Source: Symbiodinium microadriaticum (lineage: Eukaryota; Sar; Dinophyceae; Suessiales; Symbiodiniaceae). Taken from it: DNA of 64,000 nucleotides. Under the pieces are notes generated by a model. The model was not told the DNA's origin, did not search any database, and worked only from the letters and a program-made list of their open reading frames with translations. The translations under genes and the position numbers were made by a program. Below, in pieces: positions 27,701 through 34,613 of the stretch (the first letter of the stretch is position 1; each line of letters starts with the position of its first letter). The stretch lies in the NCBI GenBank assembly GCA_001939145.1, contig LSRX01000073.1:294924-358923 (forward strand). The letters run 5' to 3'.

Positions 27701-30700
27701 ATTACGAAGCCACAACTCTAAACAGAAACTTCCTAGCTAAGCTCTATACAAACTCTAAGCATTTGAGACCCGAAACATCTAAGCTCCAAGCCCTAAGCCC
27801 CAAATCCCGAATCTGCTCACACAAACCCTAAACCCCGTAACCCCTAAACCCTAAAGCCCGTAACCCCTACACCCCGTAACCCCTAAACCCTAAACCCCGT
27901 AACCCCTGAACCCTAAACCCCGTAACCCCTGAACTCAAAAAAACCCAACACTCATTCGGCCGCGGTGCTTCACGAGCCGGAAGAGTCGGACAATGCGCAG
28001 CAGCCTGGCCATACCTCAGGGCTTCAGAGAACCGGACGGTTTAGGGTTTAGGGGTTTAGGGGTTTAGGGTTTAGGGGTTACACAGTACCCATGGGCTCCA
28101 TAGTAGTTCCGTTTTGGGATTACCTTGTAGGATCCTATCCTAAATATAAACCACAACAAGGAACTACGATGGAGCCTATGGGTCGTGAGCAACCATGAAG
28201 ACAGAAACTTAAACAACAGCTTTCCATCGCGCGTTTCAGAAATCACTACTTCTAGATTTAGGGCTGGGGGTTTGCGGTTTATGAAGAAGTTTCCTCTTTA
28301 AGTGTTTAGGTTGGGTACGGACCCCCCGACACAGTAACAGTCTATAAAAGGGCTACAATAAAGGGCCGCGTTTTCTCAAAATACAAATATAGCTGCCTAA
28401 ACCCTAAATCCTAAACACCAAGACCCGGAACCCTAGAACCCCAAAACCCTGAATCCTAAAGCCCAAAACATGAGTGGCGGCAGTATCCAAGGTTTAGGGT
28501 GCAGGCCTTGGGTTTGGGTGTTAAGGTTTAGGGTTCTAGGGTTGCCGGTATAGGGCTTAGGCTTTACCCTAGCGCAAAACCACGGTTTCGCAACTAGGTT
28601 CCTAGATTACCTTGTTTAAGGGCCCTTATGATGAGGATCCGACCCTTTAGGTCTCCGTATGGCTTTCAGGCCTGGGGGTTCACTTCAAAAGGATTCGAGA
28701 CGGAACCGAAGGGTCCAAAGTAGCTGTATAGTAGAATGTAGGGTCTCTCTATTAGGAATTACTACTGTTGATGATATAAATCCTCAGCAGTACCTTAAGG
28801 ACCCTAAACTATGGGAATTATGGTATATTCCGTATTCTGGGTAATGCAGGATTTAGATCATCAAACCGTATTCTGATTCGGGGAAGCATGCCCCATAACA
28901 GTACCTAGGACCCTTTGGGTGCAATGGTCTAAGGATTCAAGAGCAATTAGGCTGCCTTATGATGAGACCCTTGAGGTCTTCGTATGGCTTTAAGGCCTGA
29001 GGGTTCATTTCTAAAGGATTTAAGACTGAATGGTCTAAGGATTCAAGAGCTCAGGTCTTCGAAGGCTGACGAGTTGAGGGCGTTCTTGTTAAGGATAAGA
29101 TTTCTTTCGGCCTTTCACGCAGGTACTAGAGGGGCCTTAATACTTGGAATAGGGTGTTGGAGACCATTGTACTATACATTTTTGAGGAACCTCCCCCCCC
29201 CCCTCCCCCCCAAAAAAAACAAATCATAATATTGGTAATTATTTGGGCCGCTATATTACGGTCCTTGTTGGGCCCAAGTGGCGGAAGACCATGAACACCG
29301 ATGCCATTCCTGCGCGAGCAGTGCGCACTGGGCTTTTGCACGATCACGATCTCGAATCGGTTGAGGTTTGTCGGATTCATCGCCCTACAGACGGGCACTG
29401 CATTCTATTCGTCGAGCTTTAGCAGATCCGAGCACGTCTCCTGAAGCACCCCCGACTACGGAGGAACAAGATCATAGAGTCCTGCTGGATCATCATGCGA
29501 TCGACAGCATGTGGCTGAGTATATCTTCACATACATATATACACCCATATTTAGGTGTCCTTCTTTGTTCTTGCCGTTAAGAGTACGACTGTAATTGTAT
29601 GTTATTGGTATTCGTAATTCCCCAAGAAAGAAGGGAAATTAAAGGCTAAGCTTTCAGACTACTACTAAATTTTAAGAACCCAAAAAGTTTAAAGGTTTGC
29701 CAAATTGGAGAACTAAGCATTGTTGCTAGGGTAGGAGTAGGGCTCAAGGGGATCCGTGGCCAGCAATACCTGTCCCAGGCACGAGACGACTCGACAAGTT
29801 GATACTGCAGGTAACTGTATTGGCCTGAACCCTAGGGTTTTAAAAGTTTTAGGGTTTAGGGTTTAGAGTTGAATTTATGGGCTTAGGGGCAAGAAACAGT
29901 AACTCTAAAGCCTAAACCTAAGCCCTAAACCCTTCAATCGTAACCCCTCAACCCTAGGCCCTAAACCTGGTTGGCCATTACTCTTGGCTGTGGCTTCGGA
30001 AAATGTCCTTGCTTGCGCTGGCTGGCATCATGCTGCATCATCCAATGGAGCACTGGCATGATCCACCTGAGCTATCTTCTAGCAGGTCTCGGGGTACCCT
30101 AATAACCCTAAACCCCTAAACCCCGAAACCCGAACACCCCTACACCCTAAAATAGGATTTAGGTGTAGGATGCTATGGTTTTAATGGGCTGTAAGGAACC
30201 TCCCAAAGACGGTCCGGCACTTCCCAAAGGAGACACTGGCTTCTCGATTTTGTTTGGGTCTGAGGGTAGTAGACCACTCTGATGAAGTTACAACCCGCTA
30301 ACCGAGCCGTCACAGAAACCAAGCAACAAAGACAGAAACAATAAATCGAAAACATGTCGGCGTGTTCATGTCAATGCCTCAACTTCACATCCGTTGGCGA
30401 TGTCTCGTTGTCATTGAGGAACAGGTGCTACCGACTAGTCCGGGACAAATTTGAATCAGCGTCCCGCAACCCAAAGTTAAAACACGACCCTACGGCCTCT
30501 AAGCCAAAACATGAAACATCCACAAACGGCGACCAAAAAAAACAAAACCCCAAACCCTAAACCCTAAAACCCTAAACACCCCAAACCCCAAAAAGAGACT
30601 CCGCCCCGAGCCCCCTGAAGGTTGCAGCTCTGGTTAAGGAGATTCATCTAGGCGCCTGAGGAATTAGGATAGGGTCTTGGGGTATGCTATATTATAGTTT

Positions 30701-33700
30701 ATAGTTATAAAAGGAACCCCAAGGCAGAGTATGGGAAGATAGCTAAGCGTCTATAATGAGTAAGGCATGTTGGCTTGGAGGTTAGGATTCAAGCCTCAGA
30801 GTTTTAGGGATCAGTGGCTGGCTTTTCAACCCTAAACCCTAAATCCTAACCCCTAAACCCTAAATCCTAAACCCAAAACCCCATAGATCCTAAATCCTAA
30901 ACCCTAAACCAAAGCGGAGCAAGCAGACCAAAGCACTGGTCGGCAACGCCGCTTGTGACGATGGAAAGGTCGAAGACGTTCCAACCCCACTCGTCCTCCA
31001 GGTTTCGGGTTTAGGCTTAGGGTTGAGAGTTTAGGGTTTAGGGGCTGTTTGCACTCCTTACTATGACCGACAACGAGTACTTGATCAGACCTATTTCGCA
31101 CCACCTCCGGACTCTGTGTGTGTGTGTGTGTGTGTGCGTCTGTGTGTTTTTTGGGTGCCTCAATATAAAACTGACTCCACCGATGCGAGACTTGGGATAT
31201 AGCAATTATAGCAACATCTCTCCGTCGGATGCCTTGTTCTTGAGAGCCAGCGAATACTGGACTTATCTTGATGGCAAACAAACCCAAAGGGTCCTATGTA
31301 CCTATCCAAAATATCTACTTTGCGTTCATTCACGGGTTCTTGCAGGTGTTTATGGTTCAGTGTCCCTTTATGGGTTCGCATGTCCCTATAAAGTAGAATT
31401 TTCGAAATGAGGAATAAACATTATATTATGATTTTGGGAAGTATCCCCCAGGGCAGTACCGAGGACCTGAAGCTGCACGTCTTCTGCGTGAGATTGAGGC
31501 TGAGCCCAACATAGCCGAAAACGTCACGTGGGGATAGTAACTAGCTGCAAGTATGGTATAACCATAAAGATAGCAAACCAAGGAAAAGCAGTTGATGACA
31601 TGAATACGCTGGAGACTGTAGAAAGGCTTCCAGCAACCTACAGCAAGTACCTGAATGATAGCAGCAGCTGTCGGCGTGAAATCCCCGCTTGCCTTCCACC
31701 AAACCTTTCAATCCTCCTGCGAATCGGATACACTTGCCCTTCAAACCCAAATAACATAGGGGCCTTCCTATTTAGCATAGGGGCCTTGCTGCCAATTACA
31801 ATAGATTTTTGGGGTATATTATATAAGGTATCGCCGCACTGAGGATCCCCAAGAAATAACGTATTTTTTTGTGAGAGTATTCAGGCTTCTTGGGCATCGC
31901 CCGACTTGTAGTCTGAGGTTCCCAACCGGTTTAGGGTTTAAGGTTGAGCATTCCAAAAACTCCATTGAAGACGGCATCGGTTAACTGTCACAAGCCCTTC
32001 CTCTACTGTTTCGTCCTGAAATCAGGTGATGATGAGGGCATTGAGATGTTGACTAGATTTTCATGCTCGTAATACTGTAAGGACTACTCCTCGGCTTTGA
32101 TGACGTGACAACTTCTACTCCCTGACGGAAAGAGTTCATGCCCCCCCCCCCCAACGCCCAAAACCCCATGGAACAACAGCTCAATGCATCAAGGGTTGAG
32201 TCTATTAACATAAGCCTGCAACTTTAATTTGCAAATCCGGCATGCTGGGGATTTCGGGTTCAGGCAAGGGTTTAAAGTGTTGAGGTTTCGTAGGCTTTGG
32301 CAGTAGCAGTAGATGTGTTCTTCCTTTCAGGGTATACCGTTCAAGTTTGGGGGCGGATGACTTCACGCCATACGTTGTGAATCCCGATTCTTGGATTGAG
32401 CTGCGCAATACCGTGCCTCCTGCTTGAAGAAGTTGCAGCCATGTCCTTGCACAGCTGCACTCCGCTTGAGCGGAAAACTGGCTTTCACAACCGTCTGAAA
32501 CCTCGAGCAATGACTTTGACGACAAAAAGGCACATTCAAGAGAGCTCGATGAGAAAAGGCCATCGAGAGTTTGCGGTGGCTGAAACTCGGAATGGGTGCC
32601 TAAACGACCCTAACTAAGCACCTATATAGAGGGTTTAGGGTTGAGGAGAGAAATCCTTTGCATTACCTTATAAGAACCTTAAACTACGGGAATTACGGTA
32701 TATTCCTTATTATGGGTACTGCAGGATTTTTTCATCAGCCGTAATTTCTGAATCTCCGGAAGAGCCCCAAGGGCCAAGGGACGCAACAGCCGAACGATGA
32801 GCTCGAAGAGGAAGTAGGCGAGCAGTGCATGTCTAAGGCAGTAGGGCTTAAGATATAAAAGTCAGGGATTTGAAATGCTCTCATGAAGGGGCCTTAATAA
32901 TGACAATCGGGTGTTGGGGTATAGCATACCATGACAATCCCAAAATAGTATGTACTAGTAACCATGTAGCCCCCCTATACTATCCAGAATTAAGGCATTG
33001 TAGCGTTGTGGCATGGCTTGGCCTTTGGAGGCAGAGCTCTGGGCTCAACTTTTCTCGAGCCTGGATGCTGTCCACAGGGTTTAGGGTCTAGGGTGTAGGG
33101 TTTAGGGTTTGGGGTTTAGGGTTCACATCTCGAGCCACTCTTATTGCAAAAGTCCTACATGAGCCTTGGCCAGGGGGCACCGCAAAACCCTGCGGGTTGT
33201 TGTTAATACTTCTGAGCCCTATAAACCCCCTCATGTTACGAAAGCAACGCAAGCTCCAAATAAACCCTAAATCCCCAATGCCATACCCCAAGCCTATACC
33301 CCAAACCCAACCCCAAACCTAAACCCCTAAATCCAAAATCCCAAGGCCCTAAGCATAAGCTCTTCTTGGAGTCACCACTTCGACCGAGCAGCTCCACCCA
33401 AAACCAAATCCAGCTCTCCAGATCTGTCTCCAAGCCGATAACCTTTTCGGGGTTCTATGTAAAGCTTCAAGGGTTGAGGGCTTGGGATTTAGGGTTCAGG
33501 ACCGATGTTCAAGGGTTTAGCGTGTGGGAGTTGGGGTTTCCAGAAAGGGTTCTAAGTACCGATATAGTAAAATGTAGGGTTTCTATATATTAGGAATTAT
33601 CAAAATATATTTGGGGATGTATGCCCAATAACAGTACCTAGGACCCTTTGGCTTTGCAGATTAGGGTTTCGCGTTTGGCAATCAAGCACGTTGTTAATTG

Positions 33701-34284
33701 CGTCTGCGCAGTATTTAAAGTATATACTCTGTACATGCAATGCGTCGACGGCGTTATGGTGATCTCTGATTCAAGGGGTCAAAGTGGAGAGTGCGTATAG
33801 GTGTAGCGCTGAGCATATTTCAGAGCCACTTGGGGTGTTTAGGGTACGCAGGCCGGCGGGTTTGAGATAGAGGCTTTAGGATTTGCGCCTTGGGTTGAGT
33901 TCTGAGTCCAGCCCATAAGCCAGGGCCGTGCAACTCCGAAGGAATGAACCCTTGGGCTTGAGCCTACGGCTTTGGATTAATTAGGCAAAAGGGTTTCGAC
34001 TTGGCTTACGGGTGGGGGCGCAGTCAACCACCACAGGAAGAAACCTCTTGGGCCTGCACCGTGAACCTTCTCCGACGGCCAAACCCACTCAAAGCTCAGA
34101 CGAGGAGAAAAGCACGCATCTAACATCCTACGAACCTCTATACTGCAGAGCCCAAAACTCTGAATCATAACAAACACCCTCTAAAATGTCAGTTCTACAG
34201 AGCCGTATTGGCCCGATGATGGACCAAAAAGTCTCCCCGCCGGGCGACCACTGCGTTGCACATGATGACGACGCCGCTGGTGGC
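6912..34284 (-). CDS. Spliced gene: single-domain voltage-gated cation channel with EF-hands (25 exons)
   Basis: Assembled by hand from 25 minus-strand exons listed separately, 1287 nt in total (428 codons plus stop), all joined in phase. Order in the protein: S1, S2, S3, S4 with six basic residues at every third position, S4-S5 linker, S5, pore helix and filter T-V-S-S-W-S, S6, post-S6 helix, EF-hand 1 (loop DVDNNGIVSRQE), EF-hand 2 (loop DHDKGGTITIDE), then a helix-rich tail ending ATKASR-stop. The layout matches the bacterial-type NaV/CaV-like single-domain channels found in protists, which work in membranes as tetramers; calcium sensing by the EF-hands is inferred. Exons are 4.7 percent of the locus. 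Of 24 introns, 16 start GC, 4 GT and 4 GA. The 5' end is not certain; three tentative N-terminal exons lie at 34614-35560. Confidence 0.85.
6965..7110. repeat. Telomere-like CCCTAAA cluster
   Basis: Dense degenerate CCCTAAA/CCCCTAAA units inside the last channel intron (exons 24-25). Units vary from 6 to 9 nt, unlike a functional telomere. A cluster in the opposite orientation follows at 7208-7350. Confidence 0.9.
7138..7174 (-). CDS. Channel exon 24
   Basis: TTCCCAG acceptor, encodes VIHERLSALPHL plus one base, donor GT (CTTG|GTCGG). Joins in phase to exon 25. Flanked on both sides by telomere-like repeats. Confidence 0.7.
7208..7350. repeat. Telomere-like TTTAGGG cluster
   Basis: Run of TTTAGGG, TTCAGGG and TGTAGGG variants in intron 23, opposite in orientation to the cluster at 6965-7110, so the two could pair in RNA. 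Confidence 0.9.
7922..7968 (-). CDS. Channel exon 23
   Basis: CCCAG acceptor, encodes LDVQLGKIRPASRRQ, donor GA (CAG|GAGGTC). With exon 22 it gives EQMQSLDVQLGKIR, a helical motif I associate with the C-terminal coiled coil of dinoflagellate channel proteins. Confidence 0.75.
7990..8170. repeat. Telomere-like TTTAGGG cluster
   Basis: Long degenerate run of TTTAGGG-type units in channel intron 22; followed at 8560-8740 by CCCTAAA units in the opposite orientation. Confidence 0.85.
8404..8507. mobile_element. MITE-like element, family T7
   Basis: Inverted repeat with arms GTTGATGATATATAAATCC and GGATTTGTACCATCAACC; related to 28766-28866, the half copy near 32650, and the duplicated block starting at 40645. 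Confidence 0.7.
8791..8818 (-). CDS. Channel exon 22 (28-nt micro-exon)
   Basis: GCGCAG acceptor, encodes VHAIAEQMQ plus one base, donor GC (CAGA|GCAGC). It links VPLRK of exon 21 to SLDVQLGK of exon 23 in phase. The smallest exon in the gene. Confidence 0.8.
9720..9824 (-). CDS. Channel exon 21 (coiled coil)
   Basis: CTCCAG acceptor; 35 codons starting VRQAFDAQAREVTRSS and ending DEVQRTVAVPLRK; donor GA (AAG|GATCC). The longest exon. Heptad-like hydrophobic spacing suggests a coiled coil that could hold channel subunits together. Confidence 0.85.
10021..10142. repeat. Telomere-like CCCTAAA array, unusually regular
   Basis: About 17 units of CCCTAAA with few changes, the most regular array in the window, inside channel intron 20. 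Its interior position and the opposite-facing arrays nearby argue against a chromosome end. Confidence 0.9.
11459..11497 (-). CDS. Channel exon 20
   Basis: AGCCAG acceptor, encodes ERLAGDLKVLEST, donor GT (ACC|GTGCAC). It continues KLQ of exon 19 as KLQERLAGDLKVLEST and runs into VRQAFDAQ of exon 21. The frame stays open past the donor to GLRR, so the 3' edge is the least certain part. Confidence 0.75.
12184..12279. mobile_element. MITE-like element, family T3
   Basis: Arms ACCTTAACCCCAAATAACC and GGTTCTTTGGGGTCCAGGT around a GTTTTAAGGACTT centre. Lies in channel intron 19. Confidence 0.75.
12431..12743. mobile_element. 313-bp foldback MITE with 8-bp target duplication
   Basis: Terminal inverted repeats TTATGATCATCGATTCC and GGAATCGAGGATCATAA, extended by TAATAAGACAGGA, are flanked by the direct repeat CCCTAGTT at 12423-12430 and 12744-12751. 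The inner arms are A-rich with repeated AAAAATCAAA/AAAAATCGAA units that pair with the right arm. An 8-bp duplication is typical of hAT-type cut-and-paste insertion; no transposase is present. It sits in channel intron 19. Confidence 0.8.
13028..13073 (-). CDS. Channel exon 19
   Basis: CCGAG acceptor, encodes WINEPLRAKSLVKLQ, donor GC (CAG|GCAAAG). With exon 18 it reads FMNGFRWINEPLRAKSLVKL, directly after EF-hand 2. A T3-type element starts 26 nt upstream of the acceptor. Confidence 0.9.
13099..13190. mobile_element. MITE-like element, family T3, diverged
   Basis: Degenerate copy recognisable from CTTACATAAGGACATCATGA and TCAGGGTCCAGGTA. It lies just upstream of the acceptor of channel exon 19. 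Confidence 0.5.
13734..13773 (-). CDS. Channel exon 18 (second half of EF-hand 2)
   Basis: TGCAG acceptor, encodes GTITIDEFMNGF plus two bases of Arg, donor GC (TTCAG|GCACC). Together with exon 17 it completes a canonical 12-residue EF loop, D-H-D-K-G-G-T-I-T-I-D-E, with acidic residues at positions 1, 3 and 12 and Gly at 6. Confidence 0.93.
13860..14105. repeat. CCCTAAA cluster with a tandem duplication of about 59 nt
   Basis: Telomere-like units; the block CACCCTAAACCCTAAACC through CCCCTGCACCCTCAAC appears twice in tandem (about 13919-14035), showing local expansion. Confidence 0.85.
14771..14816 (-). CDS. Channel exon 17 (first half of EF-hand 2)
   Basis: ATGCAG acceptor, encodes VQDLIDLFDWIDHDK plus one base, donor GC (AAAG|GCTTGG). 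Entering helix and first four loop residues of EF-hand 2; the intron splits the loop. Confidence 0.92.
14873..14959. mobile_element. MITE-like element, family T12, copy 1
   Basis: Arms AGGGGACTTAGTAAGTCGG and CCTACTTACTAAGTCTCCT. A second, diverged copy is at 56398-56510. Confidence 0.7.
15158..15217. mobile_element. Palindromic MITE-like element, family T1, copy 2
   Basis: Arms CCAGGTACCTACTATATAGGG and CCCTGTATAGTAGGTACC around a CTAGGGGCTCTAG loop. Confidence 0.75.
15572..15611. repeat. (CATA)n microsatellite next to a single N
   Basis: An N at 15572 is followed by about nine CATA units; the repeat number is probably unresolved in the assembly. Confidence 0.9.
15934..16039 (+). mobile_element. 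MITE-like element, family T11, copy 2
   Basis: Nearly identical to 4152-4257 from CTCATGGGCCCTCAAACTG to CTTAAGGTA. It ends 39 nt from the donor side of channel exon 16. Confidence 0.75.
16079..16134 (-). CDS. Channel exon 16 (linker between EF-hands)
   Basis: CATCAG acceptor, encodes MLKSPELVKKITKNTRMK, donor GC (AAG|GCCGTG). It completes the Gly codon left by exon 15 and runs in frame into VQDLIDLF of exon 17. Confidence 0.85.
16722..16767 (-). CDS. Channel exon 15 (EF-hand 1 loop)
   Basis: TCTGCAG acceptor, encodes ADVDNNGIVSRQEFE plus one base, donor GC (GAAG|GCGGAC). The loop D-V-D-N-N-G-I-V-S-R-Q-E has Asp at 1 and 3, Asn at 5, Gly at 6 and Glu at 12, fully consistent with calcium binding. 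Confidence 0.95.
17300..17512. repeat. TA/TG microsatellite tract
   Basis: Alternating (TA)n, (TG)n and (CA)n runs in channel intron 14. The apparent open frames on both strands are Tyr/Ile/Val low complexity. Confidence 0.95.
17664..17785. repeat. Telomere-like TTTAGGG cluster
   Basis: Degenerate TTTAGGG/TTTAGGGG run in channel intron 14, 100 nt downstream of exon 14. Confidence 0.85.
17885..17935 (-). CDS. Channel exon 14 (helix before EF-hand 1)
   Basis: GTAAAG acceptor, encodes EKRKSMITKVLMELFRE, donor GC (GAG|GCCAAC). It leads into ADVDNNG of exon 15 as the entering helix of EF-hand 1. A T2 MITE lies only 19 nt upstream of the acceptor. Confidence 0.9.
17955..18048 (+). mobile_element. 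MITE-like element, family T2, copy 1
   Basis: Arms TACCCATAGGCTCCATAGTA and the complement ending CCTATGGGTA; asymmetric centre GGGATTACTGTATAGGATCC. TA at both outer edges fits a TA target as used by Tc1/mariner-type elements. Confidence 0.85.
18735..18784. repeat. (TA)n / (CA)n microsatellite
   Basis: Palindromic TATATATA and CACACA run within channel intron 13. Confidence 0.9.
19204..19265 (-). CDS. Channel exon 13 (end of S6 and post-S6 helix)
   Basis: GTGCAG acceptor; completing a Gly codon it encodes VVSENMIAIRDQMQKEDEQR; donor GA. A donor three bases further (low end 19201) would add one Glu and also keep phase. The charged helix follows S6 as in related channels. Confidence 0.92.
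20321..20394 (-). CDS. Channel exon 12 (S6)
   Basis: GCTGAG acceptor, encodes MPFLQPLFVVFYIYSAWALL then AVMT plus one base, donor GC (ACAG|GCGCGG). A clear transmembrane helix; the join gives AVMTGVVSENM, the conserved S6 exit of this channel class. Confidence 0.95.
20938..20981 (-). CDS. Channel exon 11 (selectivity filter and second pore helix)
   Basis: AAAG acceptor, encodes VSSWSLMKFVPLFE plus two bases, donor GC (GAGGA|GCATC). After exon 10 the filter reads T-V-S-S-W-S, in the place of T-x-E-S-W-S of bacterial sodium channels: the acidic residue is replaced by Ser. Confidence 0.9.
21571..21618 (-). CDS. Channel exon 10 (pore helix 1)
   Basis: TTCCCAG acceptor after a pyrimidine-rich stretch, encodes EMFSSVSTSMFTLFGT, donor GC (ACT|GCACCG). 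Its pattern S-M-F-T-L-F matches pore helix 1 of NaV/CaV-type channels. Confidence 0.92.
21660..21768. mobile_element. MITE-like element, family T3
   Basis: ACCTTAACCC left arm and GTAGGTTCTTTGG to CCAGGTAG right arm, with an internal insertion. Confidence 0.6.
21992..22149. mobile_element. T3 element with a 64-nt partial tandem copy
   Basis: Bases 21992-22055 (CCTTAACCCCAAATAACC to AACAAGGAACCC) are repeated almost exactly as the left part of the complete copy at 22056-22149. This suggests replication slippage in the hairpin. Confidence 0.75.
22246..22343. mobile_element. MITE-like element, family T3
   Basis: Diverged copy with ACCTTCACCCCGAATAACC and GTGGGGTTCCAGGT arms. Confidence 0.6.
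22438..22600 (+). repeat. Cluster of AACGT words
   Basis: About a dozen (A/G)AACGT(G/A) words occur in 160 nt, densest around 22538-22597 (GAACGTGAAACGTGAGAACG). Unlike the surrounding repeats. Function unknown. Confidence 0.6.
22846..23801. other. Assembly gap, 956 N
   Basis: Run of N inside channel intron 9. The flanking exons 9 and 10 already join in phase, so no coding exon needs to be hidden here. Long X-only reading frames across it are meaningless. Confidence 1.
23869..23956 (-). CDS. Channel exon 9 (end of S5 and turret)
   Basis: AAAG acceptor, encodes YSVAILCTRLIGHGTVI, an acidic DDDD run and PEMKEIK, donor GA (AAG|GACCC). It completes S5 and gives an acidic extracellular turret before the pore helix. 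Confidence 0.92.
23958..24052. repeat. (AAT/AAC)n microsatellite
   Basis: AATAATAACAATA-type run starting directly upstream of channel exon 9. Confidence 0.9.
24172..24265 (+). mobile_element. MITE-like element, family T2, copy 2
   Basis: TACCCATAGGCCCCTAAGTA arm and the complementary ACTTAGGGACCTATGGGTA arm; TA edges. Confidence 0.85.
24388..24456. mobile_element. Palindromic MITE-like element, family T1, copy 3
   Basis: Arms CCAGGTACCTACTATAGAGGG and CCCTATATAGTAGGTACCTG, extending to ACCCT / AGGGT at the edges. Confidence 0.75.
25019..25055 (-). CDS. Channel exon 8 (S5, first part)
   Basis: GGCGAG acceptor, completes Gly and encodes MFWVLVFMILT plus two bases, donor GC (ACCTT|GCAGCC). 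Hydrophobic; with exon 9 the helix reads MFWVLVFMILTLYSVAILC. Confidence 0.92.
25860..26125 (+). repeat. Trinucleotide CAN (CAT/CAC) repeat, poly-His in one frame
   Basis: About 80 CAT/CAC/CAG/CAA triplets. Read on the plus strand they give a His-rich peptide, on the minus strand Met/Val/Leu. It lies in channel intron 7; codons mixed without other protein features argue for a satellite, not a gene. Confidence 0.8.
26553..26605 (-). CDS. Channel exon 7 (end of S4 and S4-S5 linker)
   Basis: CATAG acceptor, encodes IVRPLYELAQSIMEALQ plus one base, donor GC (CAAG|GCTTCG). Adds the last S4 arginine and the amphipathic linker before S5. Confidence 0.93.
26625..26890. repeat. Telomere-like TTTAGGG cluster
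   Basis: The longest degenerate TTTAGGG run in the window, 20 nt from channel exon 7. Confidence 0.85.
27130..27230 (+). CDS. Possible plus-strand exon inside the channel locus
   Basis: The plus strand reads RLSRLRELEVLLQQMTSKNP then EVFQ before a GT. A good helix-like coding signal, but isolated and antisense to channel intron 6. Could be a nested gene or chance. Confidence 0.25.
27571..27680. mobile_element. MITE-like element, family T10
   Basis: Arms TGGGTTCTTGTTGAGGAA and TTGACTAGAACCCA; related to 46752-46866. Confidence 0.55.
27822..27945. repeat. CCCTAAA cluster with CCCCGTAACCCCT higher-order unit
   Basis: Telomere-like units organised in about five copies of an approximately 20-nt unit containing CCCCGTAACCCCTAAACC. 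Confidence 0.8.
27969..28014 (-). CDS. Channel exon 6 (S4 voltage sensor)
   Basis: CTGAG acceptor, encodes MARLLRIVRLFRLV plus two bases of Lys, donor GC (GTGAA|GCACC). R-x-x-R-x-x-R-x-x-R-x-x-K pattern of a voltage-sensing S4; exon 7 adds one more Arg in register. Confidence 0.96.
28086..28183 (+). mobile_element. MITE-like element, family T2, copy 3
   Basis: TACCCATGGGCTCCATAGTA arm and matching ACGATGGAGCCTATGGGT arm, 70 nt upstream of channel exon 6. Confidence 0.8.
28766..28866. mobile_element. MITE-like element, family T7
   Basis: Arms GTTGATGATATAAATCCT and AGGATTTAGATCATCAAAC. It is nested next to T8-like sequence. Confidence 0.7.
29274..29309 (-). CDS. Channel exon 5 (S3-S4)
   Basis: CGCGCAG acceptor, encodes MASVFMVFRHL plus one base, donor GC (TTGG|GCCCAA). 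It joins CFG of exon 4 to the S4 exon in phase. Confidence 0.9.
30929..30995 (-). CDS. Channel exon 4 (S3)
   Basis: CTGGAG acceptor, encodes DEWGWNVFDLSIVTSG then VADQCF plus one base, donor GT. W-N-x-F-D is the S3 signature of voltage-gated channels. Confidence 0.95.
31103..31148. repeat. (TG)n microsatellite
   Basis: About 16 TG units in channel intron 3. Confidence 0.95.
32766..32832 (-). CDS. Channel exon 3 (S2)
   Basis: CCTTAG acceptor, encodes HALLAYFLFELIVRLL then RPLALG, donor GC (GGG|GCTCTT). F-x-x-E-L-x-x-R is the S2 pattern. One of the few acceptors here followed by A instead of G. Confidence 0.95.
33393..33442 (-). CDS. Channel exon 2 (S1-S2)
   Basis: AAAAG acceptor, encodes VIGLETDLESWIWFWV plus two bases of Glu, donor GC (GTGGA|GCTGCT). 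It continues CNAV of exon 1 as CNAVVIGLETD. Confidence 0.92.
34249..34284 (-). CDS. Channel exon 1 (S1)
   Basis: TTCCAG acceptor, encodes ATSGVVIMCNAV, donor GT (GTG|GTCGCC). First securely placed exon. A T11 element begins 17 nt upstream of the acceptor. Confidence 0.88.
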
Positions 34285-34300
34285 CTGGAACCTTGGATTT

Positions 34301-34404
34301 CACCTTAAGGCTCTAAGGAACCTCCTAAACAGGGCCCGGTACCTCCTAGTTGGGACCTTGGGTTCTGAATGCTCTTTCCGTTTGAGGGCCCATGAGCCTT
34401 AGGG
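34301..34404 (-). mobile_element. MITE-like element, family T11, copy 3
   Basis: Reverse-complement copy of the elements at 4152 and 15934, from CACCTTAAGGCTC to CATGAGCCTTAGGG. Nearly abuts the acceptor of channel exon 1. Confidence 0.75.
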
Positions 34405-34440
34405 CAGGATCTTTGAAAGTCTAAGCCGAACGAAGCCCAC

Positions 34441-34600
34441 CTACACCCTGAACCCCTAAACCCTAAACCCCTAAAGCCCTAGCCCTAAACCCCTAAAGCC
34501 CTAGCCCTAAACCCCTAAGGCCCTAAGCCCCTAGAGCCCTAAACTCCTGCAACCCTAAGCCCCTAAACCCTAAACTCTAAAACCCCTAAACCCTCAGACC
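34441..34600. repeat. Telomere-like CCCTAAA cluster
   Basis: CCCTAAACCCCTAAAGCCCTAG-type units; opposite-facing TTTAGGG units follow at 34695-34825. Confidence 0.85.
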
Positions 34601-34613
34601 CGGATCTCCACAC

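Noticed and set aside
31930-32010. Minus-strand islet LTDAVFNGVFGML as S2
   Set aside because: A much clearer S2 exon (FLFELIVRLL) at 32766-32832 joins exon 4 in phase.
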